Source: Rhizorhabdus phycosphaerae (GTDB taxonomy: Bacteria; Pseudomonadota; Alphaproteobacteria; Sphingomonadales; Sphingomonadaceae). From it: a stretch of DNA of 64,000 nucleotides. Position 1 is the stretch's first letter; the number at the start of each line of letters is the position of its first letter. This document shows, one piece after another, positions 26,765-34,484 of the stretch. The stretch lies in contig NZ_CP049107.1 of NCBI RefSeq assembly GCF_011044255.1, forward strand, positions 2,939,501-3,003,500, given 5' to 3'. The translations under genes were made by a program, and so were the position numbers. The notes beneath the pieces were generated by a model that was given only the letters and a program-made list of their open reading frames with translations, was not told the DNA's origin and made no database searches.

Positions 26765-27319
26765 TTAGGCCTGGAACAGGCGCTTCAGCGCATCGAGGCC
26801 GGCGAGAAGTCCGCCGAATGCAAGGGCCGAGGCGATGGCGATCGAAAGGATCCATCCCAGCCGTTGCACGATACTCAGATCATTACGTTCCCTCCCCGGG
26901 GTGGGGACGGGCAGGTTTACGAAGCCGCCGCCGGTTACGAACGCAGGGGTTCGAAAAGCCAGCTGTTCCTCGCGAACCGAACTTCCGTGAAAGTCCGTTT
27001 CGGCCTGCCGCATCCCGTGGATATCGGACAGGTCGACAGTGGCATGTACGGCCGATTGAGCAACGTGCGGCGATTGATATACGGCCGATTGATATGCGTT
27101 CGGGGTCTCATATTTGGCGAGCAGCCGGGCCGCTTCGAAGCGGTTGGCGACACCCAGTATCTGGATCGCCATGCGCAGGCGCTGATCGACCGTATGGGGG
27201 GAAATGCCCAGTTCGCGGGCGATGTCCTTGGACGACAGATGCATGAGAACCATGCGCAGGCAGATGCGCTGCGCCTCGGTCAGTTTCTCGATGCGGCCCG
27301 ATTCCATGGCGCTGATCAT
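26765..27319 (-). CDS. LuxR-type HTH regulator with C-terminal membrane segment
   Basis: A 184-residue protein. The LuxR/GerE HTH is at the N-terminus: LTEAQRICLRMVLMHLSSKD, then IARELGISPHTVDQRLRMAI. A low-complexity middle with repeated YQSAVYQSPHVAQSAV follows. A hydrophobic C-terminal helix (WILSIAIASALAFGGLLAGL) would anchor it in the membrane. There is no receiver or autoinducer domain. The ATG at 27319 (MISAMESGRIEKL) is chosen; the longer frame to 27487 runs through the promoter area. A membrane-tethered regulator of this build is typical of sphingomonads, but its signal is unknown. Confidence 0.82.
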   Translation of the reverse strand: MISAMESGRIEKLTEAQRICLRMVLMHLSSKDIARELGISPHTVDQRLRMAIQILGVANRFEAARLLAKYETPNAYQSAVYQSPHVAQSAVHATVDLSDIHGMRQAETDFHGSSVREEQLAFRTPAFVTGGGFVNLPVPTPGRERNDLSIVQRLGWILSIAIASALAFGGLLAGLDALKRLFQA

Positions 27320-27521
27320 ATCGCCAATCCCCGTCGCTGTAAAACCCGTCGCAACATCGTCGTGTAACGGTCGCGTTACGCCCCTATGACGGGGTGGCTG
27401 AGCCGCCTCGACGACGGCCTTCAACGCCCGTTGAAGTGGCCCGCGCCGCGGGCGTTGATATGCCATTGATATGCGGCAGCTGCCCATTGCGCGGACGGGC
27501 GCCGCCTCCTAGCATCGCAAA

Positions 27522-28646
27522 ATGGCATCGGGGGACAGCCAGTCGACGGGGCGAATCGCCATCATAGGCGCCGGCTATGTGGCCGACCTCTACATGGCCT
27601 CGCTATGCGCCTTTCCGGAACTGGAGGTCGTCGGTGTGTGGGACAGGGATGCATCGCGTCTCGCTCACTTCGCTGCGCACTGGTCGCTGCCGGCGCTCGC
27701 CGGTTTCGAGGCCGTGGTCGAAACCAGACCGGACATCGTGCTCAACCTCACCAATCCCGCCTCCCATGCGGCAGTCAGCCGCGAGGCGCTCGAGGCCGGG
27801 TTCCACGTGTGGAGCGAGAAGCCCCTCGCGCTCGACATGGACGAGGCCGTCGCCCTGACCGCGCTCGCGCGGGAACGCGGGCTGCACCTCGCCTCGGCAC
27901 CGTGCAGCGTCCTCGGCCGGGCGGCGCAAACCCTCTGGCGGGCGGTGCGCGATGGTCGCGTCGGGCGCCCCCGGCTGGTCTATGCCGAGCTCGACGACGA
28001 TTTCGTGAGCAGCGCACCCTATCCGCGTTGGGCATCGGCCAGCGGTGCGCCCTGGCCGGCGGAGGACGAGTTTCGAACCGGATGCACGCTCGAGCATGCC
28101 GGCTATTATCTGACCTGGCTGATGGCGATCTTCGGTCCCGTGCGCCGCATCGTCGGCGGATCGGCGCGATGCCTGGACGACGAGCAGACCGGCTCCGGCC
28201 ATGATGCCCCCGACTATGCCTCGGCCACGCTCTATTTCGACGGGATCGTCGCCCGTCTGACCTGCTCGATCGTCGCCCGCCACGACCATCGGATCCGCAT
28301 CTTCGGTGATACCGGCATATTGGAGGTCGACGACGCCTGGGCCAATGGCACGGCCGTGCGGGTGCGCCGACGCCATGTCATACGACGTCGCCTGGTCAAC
28401 AGCCCGCTGGCGCGGCGGGTCCCCTGGGCCGGGGATGGCCATCCGATGGTCGGGCGACGGGGCGCGGCGTCGATGAACTTCGCGCTCGGCGTGGCGGAGA
28501 TGATGCGGGCGATCGCGGACGGCCGGTCGCCGCGCCTCGCCGGCGATTTCGCGCTGCATCTGACCGAAGCCAGTCTCGCCATGCAGGCCGGAGGCGATCA
28601 TCGGCTGGTAACCAGTTTCGCGGCGATGGAGCCGATGTCCTGGTGA
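27522..28646 (+). CDS. Gfo/Idh/MocA family oxidoreductase (first of pair)
   Basis: A 374-residue NAD(P)-dependent sugar or cyclitol oxidoreductase. The N-terminal Rossmann motif is IAIIGAGYVADLYMASLCAF and the catalytic-lysine region EKPLAL is present. A C-terminal alpha/beta domain follows. No good ribosome-binding site precedes the ATG at 27522, so initiation may be on a very short leader. Its stop overlaps the next gene (GTGA). Together with the downstream oxidoreductase and glycosyltransferase it likely makes and transfers a modified sugar for a cell-surface glycan. Confidence 0.88.
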   Translation: MASGDSQSTGRIAIIGAGYVADLYMASLCAFPELEVVGVWDRDASRLAHFAAHWSLPALAGFEAVVETRPDIVLNLTNPASHAAVSREALEAGFHVWSEKPLALDMDEAVALTALARERGLHLASAPCSVLGRAAQTLWRAVRDGRVGRPRLVYAELDDDFVSSAPYPRWASASGAPWPAEDEFRTGCTLEHAGYYLTWLMAIFGPVRRIVGGSARCLDDEQTGSGHDAPDYASATLYFDGIVARLTCSIVARHDHRIRIFGDTGILEVDDAWANGTAVRVRRRHVIRRRLVNSPLARRVPWAGDGHPMVGRRGAASMNFALGVAEMMRAIADGRSPRLAGDFALHLTEASLAMQAGGDHRLVTSFAAMEPMSW

Positions 28647-29566
28647 GTGTCGCGACGCCGTTGCGTTTCGCCGTGATCGGGCGGGGCCGCATGGCGGCCA
28701 CCATGCGCGGGTTGGTGGGCGACGTCCCGCTCGACCTCGCCGACGCCGTCTATGTCGCCTGTGGCAATGCCGACCACGTGCGCCAGTCGCGTCTTGCGCT
28801 GGAAGCCGGCAAGCCGGTGCTGTGCGAGAAGCCTTTGTCGCTGCGCGGCGATGAGGCTCAAGCGCTGACCGTGCTGGCGCGCGAGCGGGGCCTGACCTTC
28901 ATGGAAGCGGTCGCGACCCCCTTTCTGCCTGCGGTATCGCGGGCCATCGGTATCGCGGCAACCGGGGGGATCGGCCGGGCCCGACGGTTGGAGGCGAGCT
29001 TCGGCTATCCGGTGTCGCGCCGCCACTTTCCCCGGCTTTTCGCGCCCGATGCCGGGGTGCTCGCGGATCGCGCCGTCTATCCGCTGATGCTTGCGCGGAT
29101 CATCCTTGGTCCGGTGACCGCGATGGAGTGCCGTGTCGACCGCGACCGTGCAGGCATCGACGTCGCGGCACGGCTGTCGCTGGTCCATGACGGCGGTGCG
29201 CGGTCCGACCTGTCGGTGTCCTTCGTCGGGACGCTCGGCAACGATCTCCGAATCGAGGGCGAGGATGCGACGCTCGAGCTGATGCCGCCACTTCTTACGG
29301 CGCAGCGCCTGCGCCTTCGGCCGGCGGACGCCCGGGGTCCTTCGCGGCTGCGTTCCGCGCTCCGGCAGAACCCGCTGCTTAGGCGGATGGGCGATGTCGG
29401 CGGACGCCTGACCGGCAGCTTCCATTCGCATGGTGGGTCGATCTACCGCCACGAGCTGGAGCATTTCGCGGACCTCGTGCGAAACGGATGCGTTGAAAGC
29501 CCCGTGGTCACGCATGCGCGCATGGTGGATGTCGCCCGGCTGATCGAGGAGGCCCGGCAGCGGTGA
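28643..29566 (+). CDS. Gfo/Idh/MocA family oxidoreductase (second of pair)
   Basis: A 307-residue paralogue using a GTG start that overlaps the preceding stop (GTGA at 28643). The cofactor motif is degenerate (RFAVIGRGRMAATMRG) but the EKPLSL lysine motif is intact (VLCEKPLSLRGDEAQAL). Its stop again overlaps the next gene's GTG. Two adjacent non-identical Gfo/Idh/MocA proteins before a glycosyltransferase suggest sequential or heteromeric redox steps on a nucleotide sugar; substrates are not readable. Confidence 0.88.
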   Translation: MSVATPLRFAVIGRGRMAATMRGLVGDVPLDLADAVYVACGNADHVRQSRLALEAGKPVLCEKPLSLRGDEAQALTVLARERGLTFMEAVATPFLPAVSRAIGIAATGGIGRARRLEASFGYPVSRRHFPRLFAPDAGVLADRAVYPLMLARIILGPVTAMECRVDRDRAGIDVAARLSLVHDGGARSDLSVSFVGTLGNDLRIEGEDATLELMPPLLTAQRLRLRPADARGPSRLRSALRQNPLLRRMGDVGGRLTGSFHSHGGSIYRHELEHFADLVRNGCVESPVVTHARMVDVARLIEEARQR

Positions 29567-30765
29567 AGCTCGCTTATCTCCTCAACAGCTATCCGATGAC
29601 GAGTACCACCTTCATCCGGCGCGAGATCGCGGCGATCGAGCGGGCCGGCGTGCCGGTCAAGCGCTTCGCGGTGCGGCGCTGGAGCGGGCCGCTGGTCGAT
29701 CCCGCCGATCGCGCGGAGCAGGAGCGGACCGAATATCTGCTGAGCGACAGGATACCCGCGCTGCTGGCCGGATTGTTTGTGGAGGCGGCGCGCAACCCCA
29801 CGGGATTGATGCGCGCCTTGCGGCATTGCTGGGGCCTGTACCGTCGGGCCGGTGCGGGACTTGTCCGCCATGTCGCCTATCTGGCGCAGGCGGTGCGGTT
29901 GCGCCGTCGGTGCGCGGCGCTCGGGATAGAGCATCTCCATGCGCATTTTTCCACCAACGCGGCGGCGGTGGCGCTGCTTGCCCGACTGCTGGGCGGGCCT
30001 CGCTACAGCTTCACGGTTCACGGGCCCGACGAACTCGAGGTGCTGGGCCGTAACCGTTTCGTCGAAAAGGCCCGCCATGCCGAGCATGTCGTTGCGATCA
30101 GCCGCTATTGCCGCGACCGTCTGGTCCGCCATCTCCCCGGGGCGCTGGCGGACCGCGTCGAGATTCTGTCCTGCGGTCTCGACTTGCGCGACTATCCCGA
30201 CGAGGTGGAGGCGCCAGCGCCGGGGAGCACGCTGCTCTGTGTAGGCCGGCTCTGTCCCCAAAAAGGACAGGTCGACATCGCGCCGGCGGTGGCGATGGTC
30301 CGTTCGCGCTATCCCGACATCAGGGTGCTTCTCGTCGGCGACGGCGAGGACCGCTCGGCGGTCGAGCGGGCGATCGTCGAGGCGGGGGTGGCCGAGCATG
30401 TCCGCCTTCTCGGCTGGCGCAGCAACGACGAAGTGCGGAGGCTGATCGTCGAGGCGCGGGCGCTGTTGCTTCCCAGCCGCGCGGAAGGGTTGCCGATCGT
30501 GCTCATGGAGGCCCTGGCGCTCTGCCGGCCGGTGGTGACCACGCCCGTGGCGGGCATTACCGAACTGGTGGACGAGGGCTGTGGCTGGCTCATTCCACCC
30601 GGCGACGTCGGCGCGTTCGCCGACGCGATGGCCAGCGCGCTCGACTGTTCACCGGAGCGTCTGGCCGCGCTCGGCCGCGAGGGGCGCGCCCGGGTGGTCG
30701 CGCGCCACGATGTCGACCGGCTCGCCGCAGGGCTGCTGGCACTGTTCGCTCGCCCTCGCGCCTGA
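29563..30765 (+). CDS. GT4-type glycosyltransferase
   Basis: A 400-residue GT-B glycosyltransferase resembling colanic acid/amylovoran-type GT4 enzymes. It starts (GTG) VKLAYLLNSYPMTSTTFIRR. A central HLHAHFSTNAAAVALLA precedes TVHGPDEL. The C-terminal nucleotide-sugar domain has LLCVGRLCPQKGQ and the E-x7-E type signature SRAEGLPIVLMEALALCRPV. It is the last gene of the coupled three-gene operon. It probably adds a sugar to an exopolysaccharide or lipid-linked glycan at the inner membrane. Confidence 0.9.
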   Translation: MKLAYLLNSYPMTSTTFIRREIAAIERAGVPVKRFAVRRWSGPLVDPADRAEQERTEYLLSDRIPALLAGLFVEAARNPTGLMRALRHCWGLYRRAGAGLVRHVAYLAQAVRLRRRCAALGIEHLHAHFSTNAAAVALLARLLGGPRYSFTVHGPDELEVLGRNRFVEKARHAEHVVAISRYCRDRLVRHLPGALADRVEILSCGLDLRDYPDEVEAPAPGSTLLCVGRLCPQKGQVDIAPAVAMVRSRYPDIRVLLVGDGEDRSAVERAIVEAGVAEHVRLLGWRSNDEVRRLIVEARALLLPSRAEGLPIVLMEALALCRPVVTTPVAGITELVDEGCGWLIPPGDVGAFADAMASALDCSPERLAALGREGRARVVARHDVDRLAAGLLALFARPRA

Positions 30766-31381
30766 CACAGGGTGCCGCCCAGTCGGCGACCAGATCAACC
30801 GCCCGCAGCAATCGCCGAAACGTCGACGCATTGTCCACGATCGGGATTGTTACCCTGGACGGAGCCGGTCAGCCCCGACTTTGCGGGAAGGCTGCAACCG
30901 GCTCGTCCTGACACCTGGTTTGATCGGTGCCGTTGCCGGCGCAGACGGCGGACGGCCTAGGTAGAAGACCGGAGAGGCCACTCCCCGCTCATTTCGCATA
31001 GCGGCAAGGGGCTGGGTGAGAGCAACCGCGTTCAGCGGATCCCAGCCCAAAGAGACTTCAGGGTGTCCCCCATATACTCGAGGGTTACCGTCAAAATTCT
31101 CTGTAAAAGAGAAATAAAATTAACGGATGGGGAAATAACGATCTGGGTTCCAGGGAAGCTTCCTGGACACAAAAATGAACATTTGACATAAATTTCCGAA
31201 CCAGGATTTTTGGCTGTCGGAAAATCGGAAGCGGTCGGATATTCTTTGTGTGAATCGCATGCGAAATTTCGGCATTTTTTAATTTTATGTTGCGACCGAA
31301 AATGTGCCGATTACCTAGTGATCTGTGTCAGTGGTGCTGTTTGGAGGCAAGCGTGGCGTTGGGTGTGGTCGTCCTGCGGAG
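30766..31381. other. Intergenic region with AT-rich half
   Basis: No convincing gene was found here. The first half is GC-rich and resembles surrounding DNA. From about 31066 to 31330 the sequence turns AT-rich, with the imperfect palindrome CCAGGGAAGCTTCCTGG at 31150-31166 and TTCCGA/TCGGAA inverted copies near 31193-31221. It probably carries the promoter region of the response-regulator gene. Confidence 0.5.
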
Positions 31382-31993
31382 ATGACAAGCAAAAGGCTTT
31401 ATCTCATCGACGATGAAGCGGTCGTGCGGGCATCGATTGTCAGCCTGTTGCAGGTGGACGGTGTTTGGGACCATGTCGAATTCGCCACCGCCGACGATTT
31501 TCTCGAGGCGCTGGCAGGCCTGTCGCCGGGCTGCGTGCTGGTAGACCTGCAACTGCCCGGTTCCAGCGGCAGCGTGGTGGTGGAGGCGCTGGCGACGGGG
31601 CCCCAGCGCTTTCCGTTCATTGTGGTGACCGGCTTCAGCGATTTTTCCACGGCCGTTCATATGTTCCGCCGTGGCGCTGTCGACTTTCTTCACAAACCTT
31701 TCGATCCCGTCGCGCTGATCGATGCGCTCGATCGTGCGCTTCATCGCCTGCAATATGGCGGCGAGCGGCGGGAGGTCGCCGAAGACGTGCGGCAACGCAT
31801 CGCCGGGTTGTCGGAGGATGAACGCCGGTTGATGGCGTTGGTCTTCGAGGGGGCCTCGAACGCCGAGATAGCGATCGAACTTCACGCCGATCCGCGCGAT
31901 GTGCAACGCGCCCGGGCGATGGTGCTCGCCAAGATCGGAGCGCCGTCGATCTTCGATGCGATGCGCGTCTTCGCCCTGGCCGGCGCACTTTGA
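31382..31993 (+). CDS. Orphan FixJ-type response regulator
   Basis: A 203-residue two-domain regulator. The receiver domain (about residues 5-115) has the acidic pair LIDDEAVV, the phospho-Asp in CVLVDLQLPG, the Thr/Ser position VVTGFSD and the conserved lysine in FLHKPFDP. A C-terminal LuxR-like HTH (LSEDERRLMALVFEGASNAE, then DPRDVQRARAMVLAKI) follows. In-frame GTG codons at 31325-31334 could extend the N-terminus, but ATG at 31382 matches the family. No histidine kinase gene is nearby, so its partner is encoded elsewhere. Confidence 0.87.
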   Translation: MTSKRLYLIDDEAVVRASIVSLLQVDGVWDHVEFATADDFLEALAGLSPGCVLVDLQLPGSSGSVVVEALATGPQRFPFIVVTGFSDFSTAVHMFRRGAVDFLHKPFDPVALIDALDRALHRLQYGGERREVAEDVRQRIAGLSEDERRLMALVFEGASNAEIAIELHADPRDVQRARAMVLAKIGAPSIFDAMRVFALAGAL

Positions 31994-32008
31994 TCTCCGC
32001 GGCGGCGG

Positions 32009-32035
32009 GGCGGCGGGTAAAGGCCACCCGCCGCC
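32009..32035. terminator. Bidirectional hairpin between convergent genes
   Basis: GGCGGCGGGT pairs perfectly with ACCCGCCGCC around a 7-nt loop between the response-regulator stop and the receptor stop. Outer bases can extend the stem. The convergent placement supports termination of both transcripts. Confidence 0.6.
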
Positions 32036-32051
32036 GCCCGTCTGGGTGGGC

Positions 32052-33935
32052 TCAATAACGCAGTCTCGCGCCGGCCGTCGCCGCCCTGCCCGGCTGCCCA
32101 TAGCCGGACGCGGTCTGGTAGCGTTCGTCGAACAGATTCTCGATCCGGCCGTAAAGCTCGATGCTCTCGTTCAGCGGGAAGCTCGCCCGGATGTCGACGA
32201 GGGCGTAGCCCTGCAGCCTTGTGCTGTTCGCGGCATTGTCGAAGCTGTTCGACACATGCGTGACGGTCGCCCCGACCGAACCCTTGCTCCAGGCATAGTC
32301 GGCGGTCACGCTGACCGCGTTGCGCGGGCGACGCGGGAGGGAGTTGCCGAAATTGGCACTGCTGCGCTCGCGGTTCTGCGCCTTGGTGTAGGTGTAGTTG
32401 GCGCGCACCTCGAAACCGGCCGTGGGATGCATCACCAGTTCGAGCTCGGCGCCTCGTGCCCGCGCACGGGCGATATTGGCATAGGTGTAGCTGTTGAGGT
32501 CGAAATCGATCTGGTTGGTCACACGACGCTCGAACCAGGTCGCGCGGACCTGCAGCAGGTCGCCGATGAGCGATTGTTCGATGCCGGCATCCCAGCTTTT
32601 CGCTTCCTCCGGCCGAAGCTTGTCGAAGCCGAAGTCGCCATATAACTGGTAGAGCGACGGCGCCTTGAAACCCTCGCTATAGGTCGCGCGCAGAACCGTG
32701 GCGCCGCGATTGGGTGTCCAGACAAGGCTGGCATTCGCACTGCTCTTGCCGCCGAACTGGCTATGGTCGTCGTGGCGCAAACCGGCCGCCGCCGTCAGCC
32801 CCGAAACGGGGCGCAGGGTCAGCAGCCCATAGACGCTGTCGATATTCGCCTTCCTGTGGTCGAGCGGCGAATAGATGCTCTCGGTCCGGTAACGCTGGCC
32901 TTCATGCTCCGCGCCGAAGGTGGCGTCGACCCAGTCGGCGAGTTGCGCCCCGCCCTGATATTCGAACCGCAGATTGCGCCCCACCGCGTCGAAGGTCAGG
33001 ACCGGCGTGCCGGCCGGGTCGTAATTCTGCCGATCGATCCGGGTCCAGGCCACCGCCAGGCGGTTCTTGAGCCGGCCGTCGAACAGGCCGGCGTTCAGCC
33101 CGGCATAGCCGACGATCTGTTCCTGCCGCGCATATTCGTCGGTATCGCCGAGCGAGAAGTCGGGCGGGGGGAAGCCGTCGAGATCGACCTTGCTCTTGGT
33201 GTAGAAGCCGCGCAGGTCGAGCGACAGATCGTCCGCGAGCGTGACCTGTGCCTTCGCATGCGCACCGAACAGATGATAGCCGTCCGGTTCGCTCCCGCCG
33301 CCGCTGCGATCGGCGACCGATATGCCGTTGGTCGTCAGGTAGCCCGCGCCAGCGCTTAGCGCGACCGGACCAACGGTACCGGAGACGTTGGCGACCGCGC
33401 GACCGGCGTCGTAGCGGCCATATTCGCCGCTCGCCTTGATCTGCAGCGCTTGCGTGGGCGCGGACGTGATCAGATTGACCACCCCGCCGATCGCCTGGCT
33501 GCCCCACAGCACCGACTGTGCGCCACGCAGAACTTCGATGCGGTCGAGATTGTCGGTCAGCAGGTCGGCGAAGTTGAAGCCGCCGCCGGGTGCGGACGGG
33601 TCGTTGAGCTTGACCCCGTCGATCAGCGCCACGGTCTGGTCGCTTTCCGCGCCGCGGATGAAGACGCTGGTGGTGGAGCCCAGGCCGCCATTGCGGACGA
33701 TGGTGACGCCCGGCAGCGTGCGCAACAGCTCCGCAACCGATGGCGTCTGCCGCAATTCCAGCGCCCTCGCATCCACGACGGAGATCGATTGGGCGACCTG
33801 GGAAAGCGGGGTGTCGGTCCGCGTCGCGGTGACGACGATGGTGTCGGCGTCCTCGCCCGCGGCGTCTGCATGGGCCGCCGTGGGTACGACCGCCGTCGCG
33901 AACAGCAGTGTGTGCAGGATTGATATTCTGGACAT
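32052..33935 (-). CDS. btuB: BtuB-like TonB-dependent vitamin B12 receptor
   Basis: A 627-residue outer-membrane TonB transporter. Signal peptide MSRISILHTLLFATAVVPTA is followed by the TonB box region TIVVTATRTDTPLSQVAQSI. The plug has SVFIRGAESDQTVALIDGVK and RIEVLRGAQSVLWGSQAIGG. A short BtuB-type barrel ends PGRAATAGARLRY. The ATG at 33935 has a perfect GGAGG site; the longer frame to 34052 is leader. A cobalamin riboswitch sits 140 nt upstream on the same strand, which makes cobalamin or a related corrinoid the likely cargo. Confidence 0.92.
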   Translation of the reverse strand: MSRISILHTLLFATAVVPTAAHADAAGEDADTIVVTATRTDTPLSQVAQSISVVDARALELRQTPSVAELLRTLPGVTIVRNGGLGSTTSVFIRGAESDQTVALIDGVKLNDPSAPGGGFNFADLLTDNLDRIEVLRGAQSVLWGSQAIGGVVNLITSAPTQALQIKASGEYGRYDAGRAVANVSGTVGPVALSAGAGYLTTNGISVADRSGGGSEPDGYHLFGAHAKAQVTLADDLSLDLRGFYTKSKVDLDGFPPPDFSLGDTDEYARQEQIVGYAGLNAGLFDGRLKNRLAVAWTRIDRQNYDPAGTPVLTFDAVGRNLRFEYQGGAQLADWVDATFGAEHEGQRYRTESIYSPLDHRKANIDSVYGLLTLRPVSGLTAAAGLRHDDHSQFGGKSSANASLVWTPNRGATVLRATYSEGFKAPSLYQLYGDFGFDKLRPEEAKSWDAGIEQSLIGDLLQVRATWFERRVTNQIDFDLNSYTYANIARARARGAELELVMHPTAGFEVRANYTYTKAQNRERSSANFGNSLPRRPRNAVSVTADYAWSKGSVGATVTHVSNSFDNAANSTRLQGYALVDIRASFPLNESIELYGRIENLFDERYQTASGYGQPGRAATAGARLRY

Positions 33936-34074
33936 GGTCGAAACCTCCAATGACAAGTCATCAGGGTCCCGAGCGGAAGGATGAGCATCTCCCGCGCGCG
34001 ACCCGTTACGATCGTCGTCACGCGAGGATTTCGCCTCGATCATGTGGTGCACCCCGCCCGCATGATGGAACGAC

Positions 34075-34251
34075 CGCGACGGGCAGGTCTCCTGGCTCTC
34101 GGGTCATCGCGGTCGCCCAGCCTTCCCGGATGTCGGACATCCAGTGGCATGCGCGGACGATCGCTCGCCGATCACAGTTGCGGGGGCAGCTCCGGCTGAC
34201 GGTTTCCCGTTTCCGAATTCCCTTTTAGTCCCGTCTCCGGGACCCGTCGCG
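34075..34251 (-). promoter_or_regulatory. Cobalamin riboswitch
   Basis: The closing stem pairs CGCGACGGG (34243-34251, read on the minus strand) with CCCGTCGCG (34075-34083). Inside, on the minus strand, are GCCGGAGCTGCCCCCGCAAC, the B12 box core GCCACTG (34142-34148) and GAGAGCCAGGAGACCTGCCC. This is the standard cobalamin aptamer layout and it precedes the btuB-like gene, which it should repress when cobalamin is abundant. Confidence 0.93.
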
Positions 34252-34484
34252 AGCGGGCCTGTAGGTAAAGTGGCCTTAGGGCGCAAGCGCCAAGCGATGA
34301 GCCTTGTTTCGGAAACGTGACGACAAAGTCTGCCCCGCGACAGCGTGACGCTACGGCAGAAGGCTGTGCTGAAACGCACAAACTATTGATCGGGATTGAA
34401 CTATTCCGATGACAAGCCCCCGGCGGGGGGATATTGAGACCGCTGGCGAAGGGGATCGCCGAACAGGGGAAATCGGGGGACGTC

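Noticed and set aside
31183-31188. TTGACA hexamer as a -35 box for the response regulator
   Set aside because: No acceptable -10 element at 16-18 nt; left unannotated.
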